A DNA stretch of 64,000 nt from Neoceratodus forsteri (taxonomy: Eukaryota; Chordata; Ceratodontiformes; Ceratodontidae), in the NCBI GenBank assembly GCA_016271365.2, contig CM028129.1:433014501-433078500 (forward strand), written 5' to 3'. The position numbers were made by a program, and so were the translations under genes. Under the pieces are notes generated by a model. It was not told the DNA's origin. It saw only the letters and a list, made by a program, of their open reading frames with translations, and made no database searches. Within the stretch, counting starts at the first letter, position 1. Each line of letters starts with the position of its first letter. This document shows positions 33,516-45,431 of this stretch, in pieces.

Positions 33516-33519
33516 AACA

Positions 33520-33896
33520 TCTGCCATTTTTCACACACAGGCAATACATTTGAGCATCCAATCCATGATAAAATTATGCACATGAAGAATTCATAAATTG
33601 TAATACAAATTTCATCATGTATGTTATTGTATGCCTGTGTCCAAGGATTTATGTTGGCTGCACCATATGTCAGCTCAAAAGATGTGTACAAGAACACATC
33701 CATTCAATTGCCAGAAACCTGCCAGATACCCCTGTCAGGCAACATTTTGCCCTATTTCACAACAATGATAGTACTGGCCTTTACATCATGGGCATCGAAC
33801 ACACTGCACCACTGCTTCGGGGTGGAAACAGAGCTAATAAACTGCTTAGACATGAAGTCATCTGGATATATATACCTTGAAAGCACTTATTATTAA
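33520..33896 (+). pseudogene. PLE GIY-YIG endonuclease (broken)
   Basis: A zinc-finger-like CHF region is degraded at 33525-33560, then 33617-33880 reads 'MYVIVCLCPRIYVGCTICQL' (the GIY-YIG core, here VIV...IYVG), 'RCVQEHIHSIA' with the catalytic Arg/Glu-His stretch, and 'VRQHFALFH'. This nuclease domain nicks the target for PLE integration. Frames shift between pieces; 33621-33896 is the overlapping alternative frame. Confidence 0.82.
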
Positions 33897-34019
33897 TGGG
33901 CTGAACAATATGATTGATAATGTGTCATTCTTGTGATATACCATAGCCCTGTATATTGGGTATATTAGCTAATATTCATTTTTCCTTTTTATTTCAGATT
34001 CAGCTTCATTTATTTGTGT

Positions 34020-36300
34020 GTTTTATTCAAGTACTGTACCTCCTTTCCAGCAGTAGCAAATAATTCACAATCAGTTTTTATTTGCAGTACACTGTTTTTT
34101 TCCTTCTATTTGCTCTCCATCTTCTCCCTTCTTCTTTCCAGCCCTTCTTCCTTCCCCCGTCCTCTCACTTTCTACTGACTAATGCCATTTTCTGTGCTGC
34201 TTTCACTGCATTCCAATTCCTATTAGATTTTAGCACCGACTTTGTGCAGCTACCTATTTTTTCTTATCACTATATTAATATCTTCCAACTTTCCATGGAC
34301 TGTATTTTCACTGGACCTTGGACCCAGCTGAGATAGCCAATAAATTCAACAAAACCTTCACTGATCTCTGCTTTGTCCTTCTAATAATGGGCTAGGGGCT
34401 TGTAAAGGGAATTGGACAGGACTACCTAGTAGTTCTGACCATGACCCTGGTTAGCTCAAATTCTATTTCAAGCCTATTACAATAACAAATACTCTCAAAT
34501 ATGTTAAAAGGGTTCTAGGGAAAATTAAGGTGGGGGTGACATGATAGACATGAATTTGCTGTCCCTGACACTTGAAAAACTTGCCCAGCCCATTACTAAG
34601 ATATTTAACTTTTCACTGTGGATTTCCCAGTTCCCTGGAATCTGGAAAGCTGCATTAGTCACATCTGTGTTCAATAGAGGAGACCTCTCCAACCCAGCCA
34701 ACTACAGATCCATCTCTATCCCCCCCCCCATCCAAGGCCCTAGAATGAATAGTATTGAACCAACTAGTCAACTACCTGTACAAGTACGATATTCAATGCC
34801 CACAGCAACATGGATTTAGAAAGCTTTACAGCACTAGTACTGCCCTGTTAGATAATATCCACTTCTTACACAAGGCCCTTAATGGTGGTCACGTGGTGGG
34901 AGCTATATACATTGACTTGACCAAAGCATTTGATCTTGTTAACCATAAGCTGCAGTTTGGCAAGTTCCCCTTTTTTTGGCCTCTCACAGGACATGGTAAC
35001 CTGGTTCTGTAGCTACCTCACCAACCATTCACAGAGGGCAAAAGTTGACGGCTCCCTCTCAAATGTTAAAAGTGTTTCAATGGGTGTGCTGTAAGGCTCT
35101 ATTCTTGGCCCCCTCCTCTTTAGTCTGTTCATAAACAGACTCCTAGAGGCCTGTCTGACATCTATGGCGTTCTCATATGCTGATGATGCTGTTATCTACA
35201 CCAGTACTGCCCAACAGGCAAAACTATGTTCTGACCTCCAAAACAACTTTAAGTCCCTAGAGAAATGGTTCTAGCTAAATTAGCTGGTCTTAGACTACGA
35301 AAAACAAGACCATTCTGTTCTCAGGGCTGCAAGTGAAAAAAAGGATCCCTCCTCTAGTCATCCTAAATGATAAAGGAGATAAACTGGAACAGGTTGAAAT
35401 CTTTTAAATATTTAGGCGTTACCCTGGATGACACTTTATCTTTCTCTTCACATGTGAATAACATTGTTAGCCTTGCAGGGAGCCAGGTGGGGGCTGGTGT
35501 ATGTGAATGTGGTAATGTGGTCCCCCCATGGATTTCCAAGGGATGCAGAGCTACTTGGGTGGGATATGCGCCTTTGGCACGTATTTCCCACCTGTTTCTG
35601 AATAGCCCACATTATTTGCTTCAGCATTATTATCAACCAGAACATCACTGTTTTTTCCTTTCATCTTATAATCAATGACACAGCTTTGAGTTTTTGTTAT
35701 CTGTTGGATTTTCAGCCGACATAAATACACTGGCATTCCGAGGCACCCCAGGACCATTGCTCTCATTATTTGGATAGAGTCCATCATCTTTATTAATTTG
35801 ATTATTTAAACTTTTCTTAGCGTACCCTCTCCCCATTTCTCCCCACCATTCTTCTTTCCCCTTTTTTCTGGCAACTTTCCAGTCCATGTGACCTCTTTAC
35901 CTCTATAATTCCTCTTGACCATGCCTACTTTCCATATCTCTCTTGCTCTTTTTCCCCAGTGTCCACTGTTTTATATTATACAGACTCACGTCTTATATAG
36001 ATCCATTTTTTTGTTTTGAGATATTTTGCTGTGCATTACTAATTGTTGCTTTCTTTTGTACTTAAGTTTTTTTTGTATTAATACAAGGGACATAAGTAAT
36101 TGCAATTTGTTTAGCCAGTGTTTGTCTATGTGTTCCTGCAGTAAAATGTCATTGTAGCTTTAACTTTCTTGTACCTAAGAAAACTAACTAGCCCTTTGAC
36201 TCCACCCCCTGACAAAGCATCACACCTTGGAAGTGAAGCACCGGGGTGTTTTCCCGTTGCTCTCCAACAGTATTCTAGAACATTTGGCAGACAATTACCT
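34020..36300 (+). repeat. PLE terminal repeat, downstream copy (split)
   Basis: Left half 34020-34317, right half 35596-36300, together colinear with 29425-30465. The split is a LINE insertion (34318-35595). The hammerhead-like site (36203-36240) reads CCUGACAAAGCAUC...GAAGUGAAGC, more decayed than in the upstream copy. Confidence 0.8.
34318..35595 (+). mobile_element. L2-like LINE fragment in the PLE terminal repeat
   Basis: RT fragment: 'IFNFSLWISQFPGIWKAALV', 'NYRSISI', 'CPQQHGFRKLYSTSTALLDN' (34541-34870), 'AIYIDLTKAFDLVNHKL' (34896-34950), 'AFSYADDAVIYTST' near 35170-35206 and 'FKYLGVTLDDTLSFSSHV' (35400-35456). Truncated at both ends and frameshifted. The start 'DPAEIANKFNKTFTDL' matches the LINE at 49460 ('DPKAITNVFNKAFTDL'), so both belong to one family. 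It interrupts a colinear PLE repeat. Confidence 0.85.
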
Positions 36301-36723
36301 GACATTGCTTATTTTTTGTGTATGCTAGCACTTTGCTACATAGTGCCTTAGTGTTGACCTACTTGTGTGTTCCTCCCCCTGCAAGAAGAGTATGGGAATT
36401 TCACCGTTGCCCTGGCCAAATTTCCCCCATTCACTAGAATGCCACCAAGGGCGTATTCTGGTTCAATTTTAGTTGGTTTCCATTATCTGTTTCTCCACAC
36501 ACACACACGATAAGGCTGAAAATAGGCAGAATTGCATAGTCTTCCTTTCCCAGTCAATAAAAACTAAATAACATAAAACTAGTGCTTATTTGCCAATAAC
36601 TGGTGAGATTTCTCTAAAATCAGTGCAACTATGAAGGCAAAAATAATGAAGGCAAAACAAAGATATTTCTCTCCCATCTGGGCACATAGTGGTGAAAAGG
36701 GGGCAACATAATAATTGTATTAA
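36300..36723. other. Unassigned sequence
   Basis: Spacer between PLE and CR1. Short (CA)n near 36497-36508; nothing else recognised. Confidence 0.4.
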
Positions 36724-36835
36724 CATAGAAACACAGAAACATAGAATTTGATGGCAGATAAGGACCGCTTGGCCGACCCAGTCTGCCCATTTCCCTACCT
36801 AATGAGTAAGTTGCAGATCCTAGTTAGCCATCAGC

Positions 36836-38330
36836 CTACTTCTTTCTACCCCCACCCCCTAGAATTGCCTTATGACTGTCCCATGCATGCGTGAATTCAA
36901 CCACTGTTTTTGACTCCACAACCTCCTCCGGAAAGCCGGTCCATGCATCCACAACCCTCTCCGTGAAAAAATACTTCCTTACATTACCTCTGAGCCTCCC
37001 CCCTCTATTTTCAAATTGTGCCCCCTTGTTCTTGCACACCTCTTCTTTTGAAAGATGCTATCCTCTTGACTTTGCTGATTCCCTTGAGGTACTTGAAAGT
37101 TTCTATCATGCCCCCCTTTCCTCGAGGCTATACATATTCAGCTCCTTAAGTCTCTCTTCATATGTCTTCCGTGCAGACCCTGCACCATTTTAGTTGCCCT
37201 CCTCTGGACAGCTTCCATCTTGTCTATGTCCTGCGGAGATTGGGTCTCAGAACTGCACACAGTACTCCAGATGGGGTCTCACCAACTGTCTGTACAGAGG
37301 ATAATAACTTCCTGTTTTCTACTGGTGATGCCTCTCCCTATGTATCCCAGTATCCCCCAGCCCTCCTTGCTGCCCTCTCACATTGCTTGCCCACCTTTAG
37401 GTCATCTGATATGACTACCCCAGGTCCCTTTCCATTTTTGTTGTTGTTAGTATCTCACCCATTGTATACTCTTCCCTGGTTTTGTTTCCCAGGTGCATTA
37501 CCTTGCACTTTAGTATTGAATCTAAGCTGCCATACTTTGACCATTCCTCTAACCTTGCCAAGTCCCTTCTCATCCTTTCCACCCACCTTGTGCATCAACT
37601 CTGTTGCAGATCTTTGTGTCATCTGCAAAAGACATACTTTTCTTCCAGTCCCTCTGCAATGTAAGCTATAAAGACATTGAGGAGGACCGTCCTATTACTG
37701 AACCCTCATGGTACCCCACTAGTAACCCCCTTTTCTTCAGAGTGGACTCCATTTACTATTACCTCTGTGTCCTATTCTCCAGCCAATTTTTACCAGGCTG
37801 TCATCTTGGGACCCACTCCCAGGCTGGCTAACTTGTATATTAATCTTTGTGTGGGACTGTGTCAAATGCCTTGCTAAAGTCTAGGTAGGCCATGTCCACA
37901 GCCCTCTCCTGATCTACTACTTTGTCACCCAGTCAAAGAAATCTATCAGATTCATCTGGCATGACCTTCCTGCTGTGAATCCATGCTGCCTTGGGTCCTG
38001 TGCCCCTCTGGCCTCTAGATACTCACTATTCTTTCCTTCAGAAGTGATTCCATCATTTTCCTATCACTGAGGTTAAACTAACAGGTCTGTAGTTTCCTGC
38101 TTTTGCCTTGCTCCCACTTTTGTGAAGGGAATCACATCTGCCCTCCTCCAGTCCTCGAGTACCACCCCATCCTCCCATGATTTGTTAAAGAGGGTAGTCA
38201 GTGGTGTCACTAGTTCTACCCTTAGTTCTTTTAGAATTCTGGGATGAATCCCATCAGGCCCCATTGCTTTGTCCACCTTCAGTTTTAAGAGTTCTTCAGA
38301 ACCCTTTCTTCTGTAAATGGCTGGTATCAA
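36836..38330 (-). pseudogene. CR1 reverse transcriptase (broken)
   Basis: On the minus strand: 'DKAMGPDGIHPRILKELRVE' and 'WRRADVIPFTKVGA' (38330-38073), 'MAYLDFSKAFDT' type near 37890-37860, 'SFADDTKICN' near 37645-37615, and 'ERVVDAWTGFPEEVVESKTV' (37039-36836) at the C-terminus. Single-base indels separate the blocks. The catalytic FADD is preserved. Confidence 0.82.
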
Positions 38331-38410
38331 CTTCTGTATCCAGAGTGTTTCTACTGTTTGTTTTAGGTACCTCCCCTCTTCCTTTGTAAATACTGAGCAA
38401 AAATATTTGT

Positions 38411-38695
38411 TTAGTATCTTTGCCTTTTCACAGTCACCCTCTGCCCACCCTCCTCCCCTTTATTAAGCCTCACTATCCCTCCCTTGGTCTTCCTTCGCTC
38501 CCTGATGTACCTATAAAAGGTTTTATCCCCCTTCTTAACTGAGTTGGCTATCTTTTCCTCATTTTGGGCCTTTGCTGTTCTGACTGCCTTCCCAGCTTCC
38601 TTTTGCTTTAACTGATACAGTTCTCTGTCCTGCTCCTTCTGTGATTCCTTGTACTTCCTGAATGCTTTCTTTTTCTCTTGAACCTTCACTGCCAC
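38411..38695 (-). pseudogene. CR1 endonuclease-RT linker
   Basis: Lys/Glu-rich stretch 'AVKVQEKKKAFRKYKESQ' to 'KKGDKTFYRYIRE', the same as in the nested + copy at 23990-24188. It follows the endonuclease ORF after a frameshift near 38725-38735. Structural linker only. Confidence 0.75.
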
Positions 38696-38720
38696 TTCCT
38701 TTGAGAACCATAGTGGTTTC

Positions 38721-39731
38721 TTACATCATTTTGTTTTGTTTATTTGCTTCACACAAAGGCTTGTTACCTCTGTGATGGCAGTTTTTATTATTCTCCATTG
38801 TTCTTCCACCCCCTCCTTCCTGCCCATTTGCTAGTGCATTCCTTAGGCACTCACCCATTTTGGCAAAGTCAGCCCTCCTAAAGTCCAGTACTTTTGCCTT
38901 TGTATGGCTGGACTCTATTGCTGTGTTTATTGTGAACCATACTGTTCGATGGTCGCTAGTTCCAAGATGGCTACCCACTTCTACATCTGTGATCCTCTCT
39001 CCATCTCCACTTGAGAGAACCAGGTCTAAGATTGCTCCCTCTCGAGTGGGCTCCAATACTAGTTGTCTAAGGCATGCCCCCTGTAGGGCATCTAGAATAA
39101 CCCCACTCTTCGAAGTGGCTGCTGCAACTGCACTCCAGTTAACATCTGGCATATTCAGATCACCCATCAGCAATATCTCCCCTTCTTTTGCCATTCTAAG
39201 TATACTTTCTATCATTTCCTTGTCCATTTCCTCCCCCTGAGAAGGGGGTCTGTATACAACCCCTGTGCGGATCGTGGTGCCATTGCCTGTCTCCAAATTT
39301 ACCCACAGTGCTTCTTCTACTCCTTGTTTACCCTTTTGTTCTGTTGCTTTGATTCCTTCCCTTATGTAAAGAGCTACTCCTCCTCCTCTTTTACCCTCCC
39401 TATCCCTCCTATAGATAGTGTATCCTGGTATGTTTACATCCCAGTCATGGTTTTGTGTGTACCATGTTTCTGTGACTGCCATGATATCCAGATGTTCATC
39501 CTCCATCAAGGCCACTAATTCAGGAAGCTTGTTACCCAGACTATGGGCATTGGTACTCATTGCTCTCCATTGTTTGATGGCTTTACCTTCTGTTGCAGCA
39601 TCCCCCATTGACCTTTCTACCTCTGTCTTTTTCTCATTTAGTACCCTGTTTTGTATGGAGAGGCTGGGATTTTCCTGCTGCTTATCAGTGCCTCCCCCCT
39701 TGACTAGTTTAAAAGCTTGCCAATGAAGCAT
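38721..39731 (-). CDS. CR1 ORF2 endonuclease domain, open over 336 codons
   Basis: The longest credible coding frame in the window. After a Lys/Gln-rich leader the APE endonuclease runs: 'STNAHSLGNKLPELVALM' (catalytic N), 'AVTETWYT' (catalytic E), 'GGVALYIREGI', 'VVYRPPSQGEE', 'LLMGDLNMPDVNWS' (catalytic D/N) and 'SHLGTSDHRTVWF' (catalytic SDH). All catalytic blocks are intact. It ends at a frameshift/stop where the linker should continue (38721), so ORF2 as a whole is broken. The start is uncertain: the ATG at 39731 follows the ORF1 end closely. No evidence of expression. Confidence 0.8.
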   Translation of the reverse strand: MLHWQAFKLVKGGGTDKQQENPSLSIQNRVLNEKKTEVERSMGDAATEGKAIKQWRAMSTNAHSLGNKLPELVALMEDEHLDIMAVTETWYTQNHDWDVNIPGYTIYRRDREGKRGGGVALYIREGIKATEQKGKQGVEEALWVNLETGNGTTIRTGVVYRPPSQGEEMDKEMIESILRMAKEGEILLMGDLNMPDVNWSAVAAATSKSGVILDALQGACLRQLVLEPTREGAILDLVLSSGDGERITDVEVGSHLGTSDHRTVWFTINTAIESSHTKAKVLDFRRADFAKMGECLRNALANGQEGGGGRTMENNKNCHHRGNKPLCEANKQNKMM

Positions 39732-39734
39732 TTA

Positions 39735-39845
39735 AACCAATTGCTCAAAAGACTTGTTCCTTTCCTGGACAGATGCAGACCATCCTGCCAGTATAGGCTG
39801 GTGTCCCTCCAGGTGGAGCCCCAGTCCCCAATAAAGTCAAACCCC
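39735..39845 (-). pseudogene. CR1 ORF1 C-terminus (SGNH esterase-like)
   Basis: The minus-strand reading 'SLYWQDGLHLSRKGTSLLSN' ends shortly before ORF2. DG-x-HLS is the block containing the catalytic Asp/His of SGNH/GDSL esterases, which CR1 ORF1 proteins carry. Only this end remains because of 5' truncation at about 39845. Confidence 0.6.
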
Positions 39846-39849
39846 TGCA

Positions 39850-41215
39850 CTCCACATTTCATATTTTTTCACTGTTGTTCTGCTATTATTTTATTTGTTG
39901 CACTAAATATACATGTTGTGTAATTTTATGTGTTCTGGCACTTTTAGGTATTTTAATATTTTTCCAACACAAAAATGACATTCTTTTTAAGAACCCAAAA
40001 TGCATTGACACCTGTGTGCACTGCATGCTGGTTGCCAAAAGGGTTCCCAGTCCATTGGTTGTTGCACCTTATGGCACTGGATTCCGAACCCTCTCAGCCA
40101 ATCAAAACACAGTTAATTCACTACCCATATAATAAATATATATAAAATCACTTGCATTTTGCTCTCCTGGTTTATAACTCATAACACATTGATGCCAATA
40201 CATCATTTTCTATGTGATAACTGATTATATTTCATAGCAATCTAAAACCATTTACCATCAAACCCCATGACAAATGTTTGTAATGTCACAGACATATATT
40301 ACAGAGCTCAGCCCCACAAGCCTCTCTCCCCTGCGTACCAAAATGTCTCTTTCGCCAAAACAGCTATTATGAAAAATAAAGTAATAGAAATTAGTGCTGT
40401 TCATGATTTTTTTACACCCCCTCAGTGTGTGATAATTTTATATAAACCACTGCAGCTTCACTCTCCTGGTTGATGTGCTAATCACACACCTTGGAGATTC
40501 AAAACAATCTTGCAACACACTGATGTTCATACTGTATATTATTTTAGATTTGACATAGCTCTAGTATACACTGTTATCCAATTGCAGCTGGCAGAATCTG
40601 CATTGCTCACAGCCTAGGCTATGCTATGACTGAGTAAGCCCCATTGAGTGCCTAAGGCATGCATGATTATAAACTGACTTTATCAATATCATATGTGTAA
40701 CCATGTCACCATGTATGTTATGGTTACTACCGCAGTCTTGTGTGCTCAGACAAGGTTCAGTGGCCTGGGTTCTTATTTTCCTGATTGGGGAAGGGGCATA
40801 TCCAGATATCTTAAGTTTGTGTGGTGCTTCCATCCAGAAATTAAGCTTAAGTAGGCCTGGTGTCAGAGCAGTACAATCCCCTGGAATGCAATACCTACCC
40901 AACTTCCCACAGTGTCCCCCTACACATGAGAAATAAAGTGCAACATAAAAATCAACAAAAATGCAATTAATGACTTACTACTAATAGTATGCTTATGAGG
41001 CCAAACATAATATTTACTGGGGACTATTTACAAAGGGATATGGGAATGCAGTGCAAAACTCTTTTTGGTGATAACTCATGAACTGTAAATGCAGGGCCCA
41101 AGTTAGGTGCCTGACTATGCACGGCCTATTAAACACATTTTAAAAAAGCAGTAATAACACTTTAAACAGCAGTAGTGCTCACCCCCCCACCAGACCATGA
41201 AGATACTGTTACAAT
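39850..41215. other. Unassigned sequence
   Basis: AT-rich, no recognised ORF. Two related CTCTCCTGGTT-containing stretches (about 40150-40200 and 40440-40530) suggest an old repeat. An AATAAA lies near 40932. Frames up to 92 codons show no motif. Confidence 0.4.
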
Positions 41216-41217
41216 CA

Positions 41218-42005
41218 AATGCAATTAATTGTTTCTTTATTTATTTGTTATCCCAATGGATGGACTGGTCCCATGGACCATTTTGACACACAACCCGTGC
41301 TATAAAGGTGAATCAAAACAGTCAACAGTAGAAGCACAAAATAGTGAACAATGAAAGCACATACAAGTTTTTAAGCATGGAATTATATCGTTAATAAAAC
41401 TTGAATGGGATTGTACAAGGCAACAACCAATAAATACAGAAATACCAGTACAAATGTACAACATTTCTTGCCAGGGAGATGAGAGTGATCCTGGCAATAA
41501 ATAATGAACAATGTACATAACAGTACAGTATAAACAACAGCATAGCAAATGTACTGACACAAAGCAATAAACAGACTAGCAGGACGGGTGAAAAAATCCA
41601 GTCATGATATTCACTGATCTCCGTATTGCGGAGGCACTTGTAGGCAGAGGTAGCTGCAAGGGCAGTCCTAAAGTGTGACTTAAAGTGATTTGCCAGGTTT
41701 CACAGATGCCTTTTTTACATAGTATGCCATGCTTCATATGTTGAAGCTGCAATTTGTTTTGTAAAACAATCTGTCATAGTCATGCACGGCAAACTTCTTG
41801 CTATGAGTGACTTTTGAGAGGCGTGACATTGTCTTCCCAATGCAGAGTGCTCTGCAAGGGGCTCAACAGTATCACACCATTCATCAGCCAGGCGGATCGT
41901 GATGCTGTTTTTCCTGAAGTGGTCTGCACTTGAAAAGAAAATGCCACACCAATCATGTGGTGGCATTTTCTTTTCATCTGCAGGACACTGCCCAGCAAAC
42001 AACTG
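41218..42005 (-). mobile_element. Possible LINE 3' fragment (minus)
   Basis: The minus strand ends CCATTGGGATAACAAATAAATAAAG (41218-41245), close in form to the (TAAA)n LINE tails at 44950 and 62530. Upstream frames 42002-41715 contain 'LADEWCDTVEPLAEH' and, past a stop, 'LANHFKSHFRTALAATSAYK', without a motif I can name. Family uncertain. Confidence 0.35.
41932..41975. other. Perfect 16-bp stem-loop
   Basis: GAAAAGAAAATGCCAC (41932-41947) and its exact complement GTGGCATTTTCTTTTC (41960-41975) around a 12-nt loop. No flanking target duplication seen. It could be a hairpin RNA source or the centre of a palindromic element. Confidence 0.85.
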
Positions 42006-42009
42006 TTCC

Positions 42010-44540
42010 GATCAGCCTGGATTACTGTAGCTAAAGAGGTAGGGCAACGTGACTGGCGACAGCGAGAGCCCGAGGTCAGACTGTCATTTTAGGAAAAAAA
42101 TTGAAATGTGTTTACCTTGGTCCTTTGCTCTACATGCAAGGCATTGAGTTCATCATCGGGTTTTTTTAACAAGGGCCAAAGATTTAGCAAGCAAACTTTA
42201 CAAAAAAAGTTATTTGTAGTGATTTGTTCCAGGACCCTCTCCTCCAGTCATGCCCCTACCTTGGACTTGTGTGCTCGCGCTGCTCTGTGCACACATTGGG
42301 GAAGGGGGCACGCTCATGAAAAGGAACTTCTACCTGCCAGCTTCCTTCATCGGTGTTCTTTTTTTTTATTGTTGATGCTGCAGGCTTGGTTAGCTGGCTT
42401 CAGTCTAATCAGTTACATTTTGCCGCTGAGCATCTTTGACTATCTCTGTCTTTCCTGCAATGGTTGGGAAACCACATCATGTCTAGCCCACTGGTAACTA
42501 GAATTTGTGTTGTGTGTCTTTTTCCATGCAAGCAGTCATTTGATTAGCATTTGTAAAACTGCTTAGCTATGTTTTGATTTTATATGGGTGCATGGAATTA
42601 TCTGCATGCCACGGCGTAAGTGAGCGTGGCCAACCTGTTGCCTTCCAATCACTACAGGGCATTTTATTTATACATTCTTTAATTGTATGATTTCATCCCA
42701 CATTCACTGTTTTTTTTGTTCTGGTATGATTAGAATTTGCGCCACTGCATTTGGGAAGGTAGGGAACTCCAGTCCGCATAGTCTCGGTACTCCACCCCCC
42801 CATCCCCCAAAAACATTTACACATTGACTGTGGGTTACTGATCAGTTTATTTTGTGTACCGGGTGGTGGTGGGTCAAGCCTGTATCACCAGAAGGTGTTT
42901 TCCATTCTTGTTCAGCATGGTACAAAATACCCCAGATGTGACACCGCCCGAGGCCCCTTGATCACTGGCACCTGCATCTCCCTCGTGGATGTCACATGGG
43001 AGCCAACATATGGAAAAAAAACAGTCTCCGGTCCATGGCTTACACCACAAGTGACTGGATATAATAAAAGTGAATACTAGCTAAGTGATCCGCAAGCATT
43101 GATTCCAGTTTGGCTATTGTCCAAGAAGGGAGTAATGCTAGCGCTCCTTCCACCTGAAAATTGTTTAGCTGTTGTTGATTTAGTACAGTATGTGTCACAG
43201 CCATTTGCTTATACAGCAATTTGCTCACATAGCAGTGCACTAAAAAACTTACTCAAGCTGCGAATCTTCCGTAGGACTCACAGTACTGACAGCCTGCCGA
43301 GAACACCACACAGACTGTCTGTGGGATCCCATGCCTTTAAGTTTCCTTTGGTACTGGAGCTTCATGTGCTTCTGGCTCAAAAGGTATCCCCATGAAGTGC
43401 CTGTATAGATATTTATTTTTTTGCCTGAAAGAGAGGTGAGGAGGTTCATAGAAGAAACATTTTCCTACAAGGCAAGGTACCACTATGGGAGGCATGTACA
43501 ACTGCAATACCAACAGTGAAATTTCGGCATTGACAAATGCTTGTTATTTATGTTTTATCCAGCACTGTGTCCTCCAGTTTTCTGAGTGCGGTCACACCCC
43601 CAAAATGATGTCATTCAAGGGAACTGTCAATCTTTTACATACAGTACCAAGGAATTCTGCGTAAATTATAATGTTGATGTAAATGTTAGTTATTCAGTGG
43701 TGCAGTCCCTTATTTTGGTGGTGGTGAGTGCACCTAATATGTAGTTGTACATAGCGAGGCATTGTGGGTACAATAAGAAGTTGTTTTCCAATTCCCTTAC
43801 TATGAGGTACAGTCTCATATTTCTGTAGTGGCTTCGACAATAAAAGCTCTCATATGTTTATTTTCAAAACAAGGCATTGTGCATATAGTATCTAGCTGAC
43901 AAGATTTCTGTACTGAGAGATGCAGTCTCCTATGTTAGTAGTGTAGATGTCTGCAATACCAAGACTGACCAACAGAGAGCTCTGTTTCAAAACAGTTCTT
44001 AAAAACGTTGTTTCTCTTGCGTGATGTTACGCTTGGGGGTTGCAACACTGAGAAAAAAAGGGGGGCAGGTTATGCAAATGAAGCAGAGCACAAAAATAAA
44101 AGCATTTATTTCATGGAAAACAGCACTTTTTGGTAGTTTGAATGGTAGGAGACTGAATCACAACTCCAACAGGTTACTACAGGTTACTATTCCCATTTGC
44201 TATGGCAAACCTCACAAAATCACTTTAAAGAGGGAGTTTGACTCAAGGGAGTGGAGAGAAGTAGACAAGCTGCTACGGTGCCTAGGGAAGCAATAGAGAA
44301 GGCCACTGGACCCATGCAAGTTTTAGTTTGGGGATATTCTAGTAGAAGATGTGAAGAGGATTGGAGGCTCTGGGGGTCAGGTTTGGATTTGAGAAGACGT
44401 GACAGTGGTGAGGACTCTTTCTCCCAGAGGGATTTTTCAGTAAGACTGCCTAGTAGGTATTTACAGTGGACTTGCAAGGAGAGCCAGCCAAGGGCCTGGA
44501 AAAGGGAGCAATGATAAATTGAATAAGAAGGCAAGAGGTC
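42010..44540. other. Unassigned sequence
   Basis: About 2.5 kb with frames no longer than 129 codons (42108-42497, hydrophobic and Cys-rich, no known domain). No transposon motifs, terminal repeats or RNA genes recognised. The part 44000-44540 has open + frames (44021-44296, 44251-44514) rich in Arg, also unassigned. If a host exon exists in this window, this is one of the few places left for it, but I see no evidence. Confidence 0.4.
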
Positions 44541-44832
44541 ACGTGAGTGCCAAAACAAGATGGCCACCTAAAGCCTCAGCTCTCTGCTGGCCCTGCAAAA
44601 TCTGCCTCCATCACAGATTTATATAAAGTGTGCAACAATCTAAATGCATGGAGGATCTGCAGGACAGGGATGTCAACAAAACTCACCCAGCTTGGTATTC
44701 CTAAATCACCAGTGAAGTGGAAAAAAGACAGAATTCTCCCCGGCCCCCCTCCACACACACACTGTGCAGCTTCAGGGGAAAAAGATGGTGACTCACTGAG
44801 AGGCCCAAAGTTTCTCACCACAAGACCAAATA

Positions 44833-44980
44833 GATTCCAATAGCCTCTTATACCAGATAGCCCAAAGTGTAGAAACTATGCTCCCAGGTCGCCCCTGAAA
44901 ACAGGCACTTGTGCCTAGTGGGCCTTACCCGGTTACCAAAGACTAAAATAAAAATAAAATAAATAAATAAATATTCACCA
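44833..44980 (+). mobile_element. L2-like LINE 3' tail nested in L1
   Basis: Reads CCCAGGTCGCCCCTGAAAAC, then CTAGTGGGCCTTACCCGGTTACCAAA and (TAAA)n up to about 44980. It is the same tail as at 62470-62555. Only the 3' terminal about 150 bp is present. Confidence 0.7.
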
Positions 44981-45431
44981 GACTGTAACTACAACCCAAG
45001 CAACCCTCAAAAGCTTAACGGGGAGAGTGATGGAAACAGAGCAAAAGACTGCATCACTTACCAATGTTCAGCACACATGATCAGTGCCTTCAAACCACAG
45101 AAACACAGGCTGACAGACTGTTGAAGAAGACAGACGATCTGGAGGGCAGAACCTATCACAAGAATCTTCAAATCATCAGTTTTCAACAAGGGATTGAGGG
45201 GAAAAACCCCGTGCAATATCTCCGGGACAATCTTCTGCTCTGGCTGGATCTGGATCCTAAGATTTTAAAGATTTTAAACTGTACCATGCTCATCAGGTTT
45301 GGAGGGCCAGAACTCAAACTAAACCTGTCAGACTGCAGCCACTGATTTTCAAACTGCTGCAGTTCCAAGATAAAGAGCTCATCCTGAAAATGGCCCAAGA
45401 TTTGAAGGAGGTTGTTGTGGGATCCAAAATA

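Larger units (their letters stand above)
29215..36300 (+). mobile_element. Penelope-like element (PLE), tandem, with nested insertions
   Basis: A 5'-truncated unit (29215-30465: end of RT region plus terminal repeat) is followed by a longer unit (about 30900-36300: RT, GIY-YIG endonuclease, terminal repeat). The terminal repeats at 29425-30465 and 34020-36300 are clearly homologous, the second being split at 34317/35596. A partial unit in front of a full one is the usual PLE arrangement. The RT has the 'LPKIHK' signature of PLE/telomerase-type RTs, and the endonuclease is GIY-YIG. Two LINE insertions and a hAT element interrupt the second unit. Dead. Confidence 0.85.
36724..39845 (-). mobile_element. 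CR1 LINE (minus), ORF1 tail to 3' end
   Basis: The most complete CR1 here. The 3' terminus on the minus strand ends at 36724 with CTATGTTTC-type octamers. Going upstream: 3' UTR, RT pieces (36836-38330), linker (38411-38695), an open endonuclease ORF (38721-39731) and the last residues of ORF1 (39735-39845). Truncated at about 39845. Nearly the same sequence as the + copy at 23627-25955 where they overlap. Confidence 0.9.

Noticed and set aside
35170..35200. CTGATGATGC as a hammerhead core
   Set aside because: It is the YADD codon stretch of a LINE reverse transcriptase.
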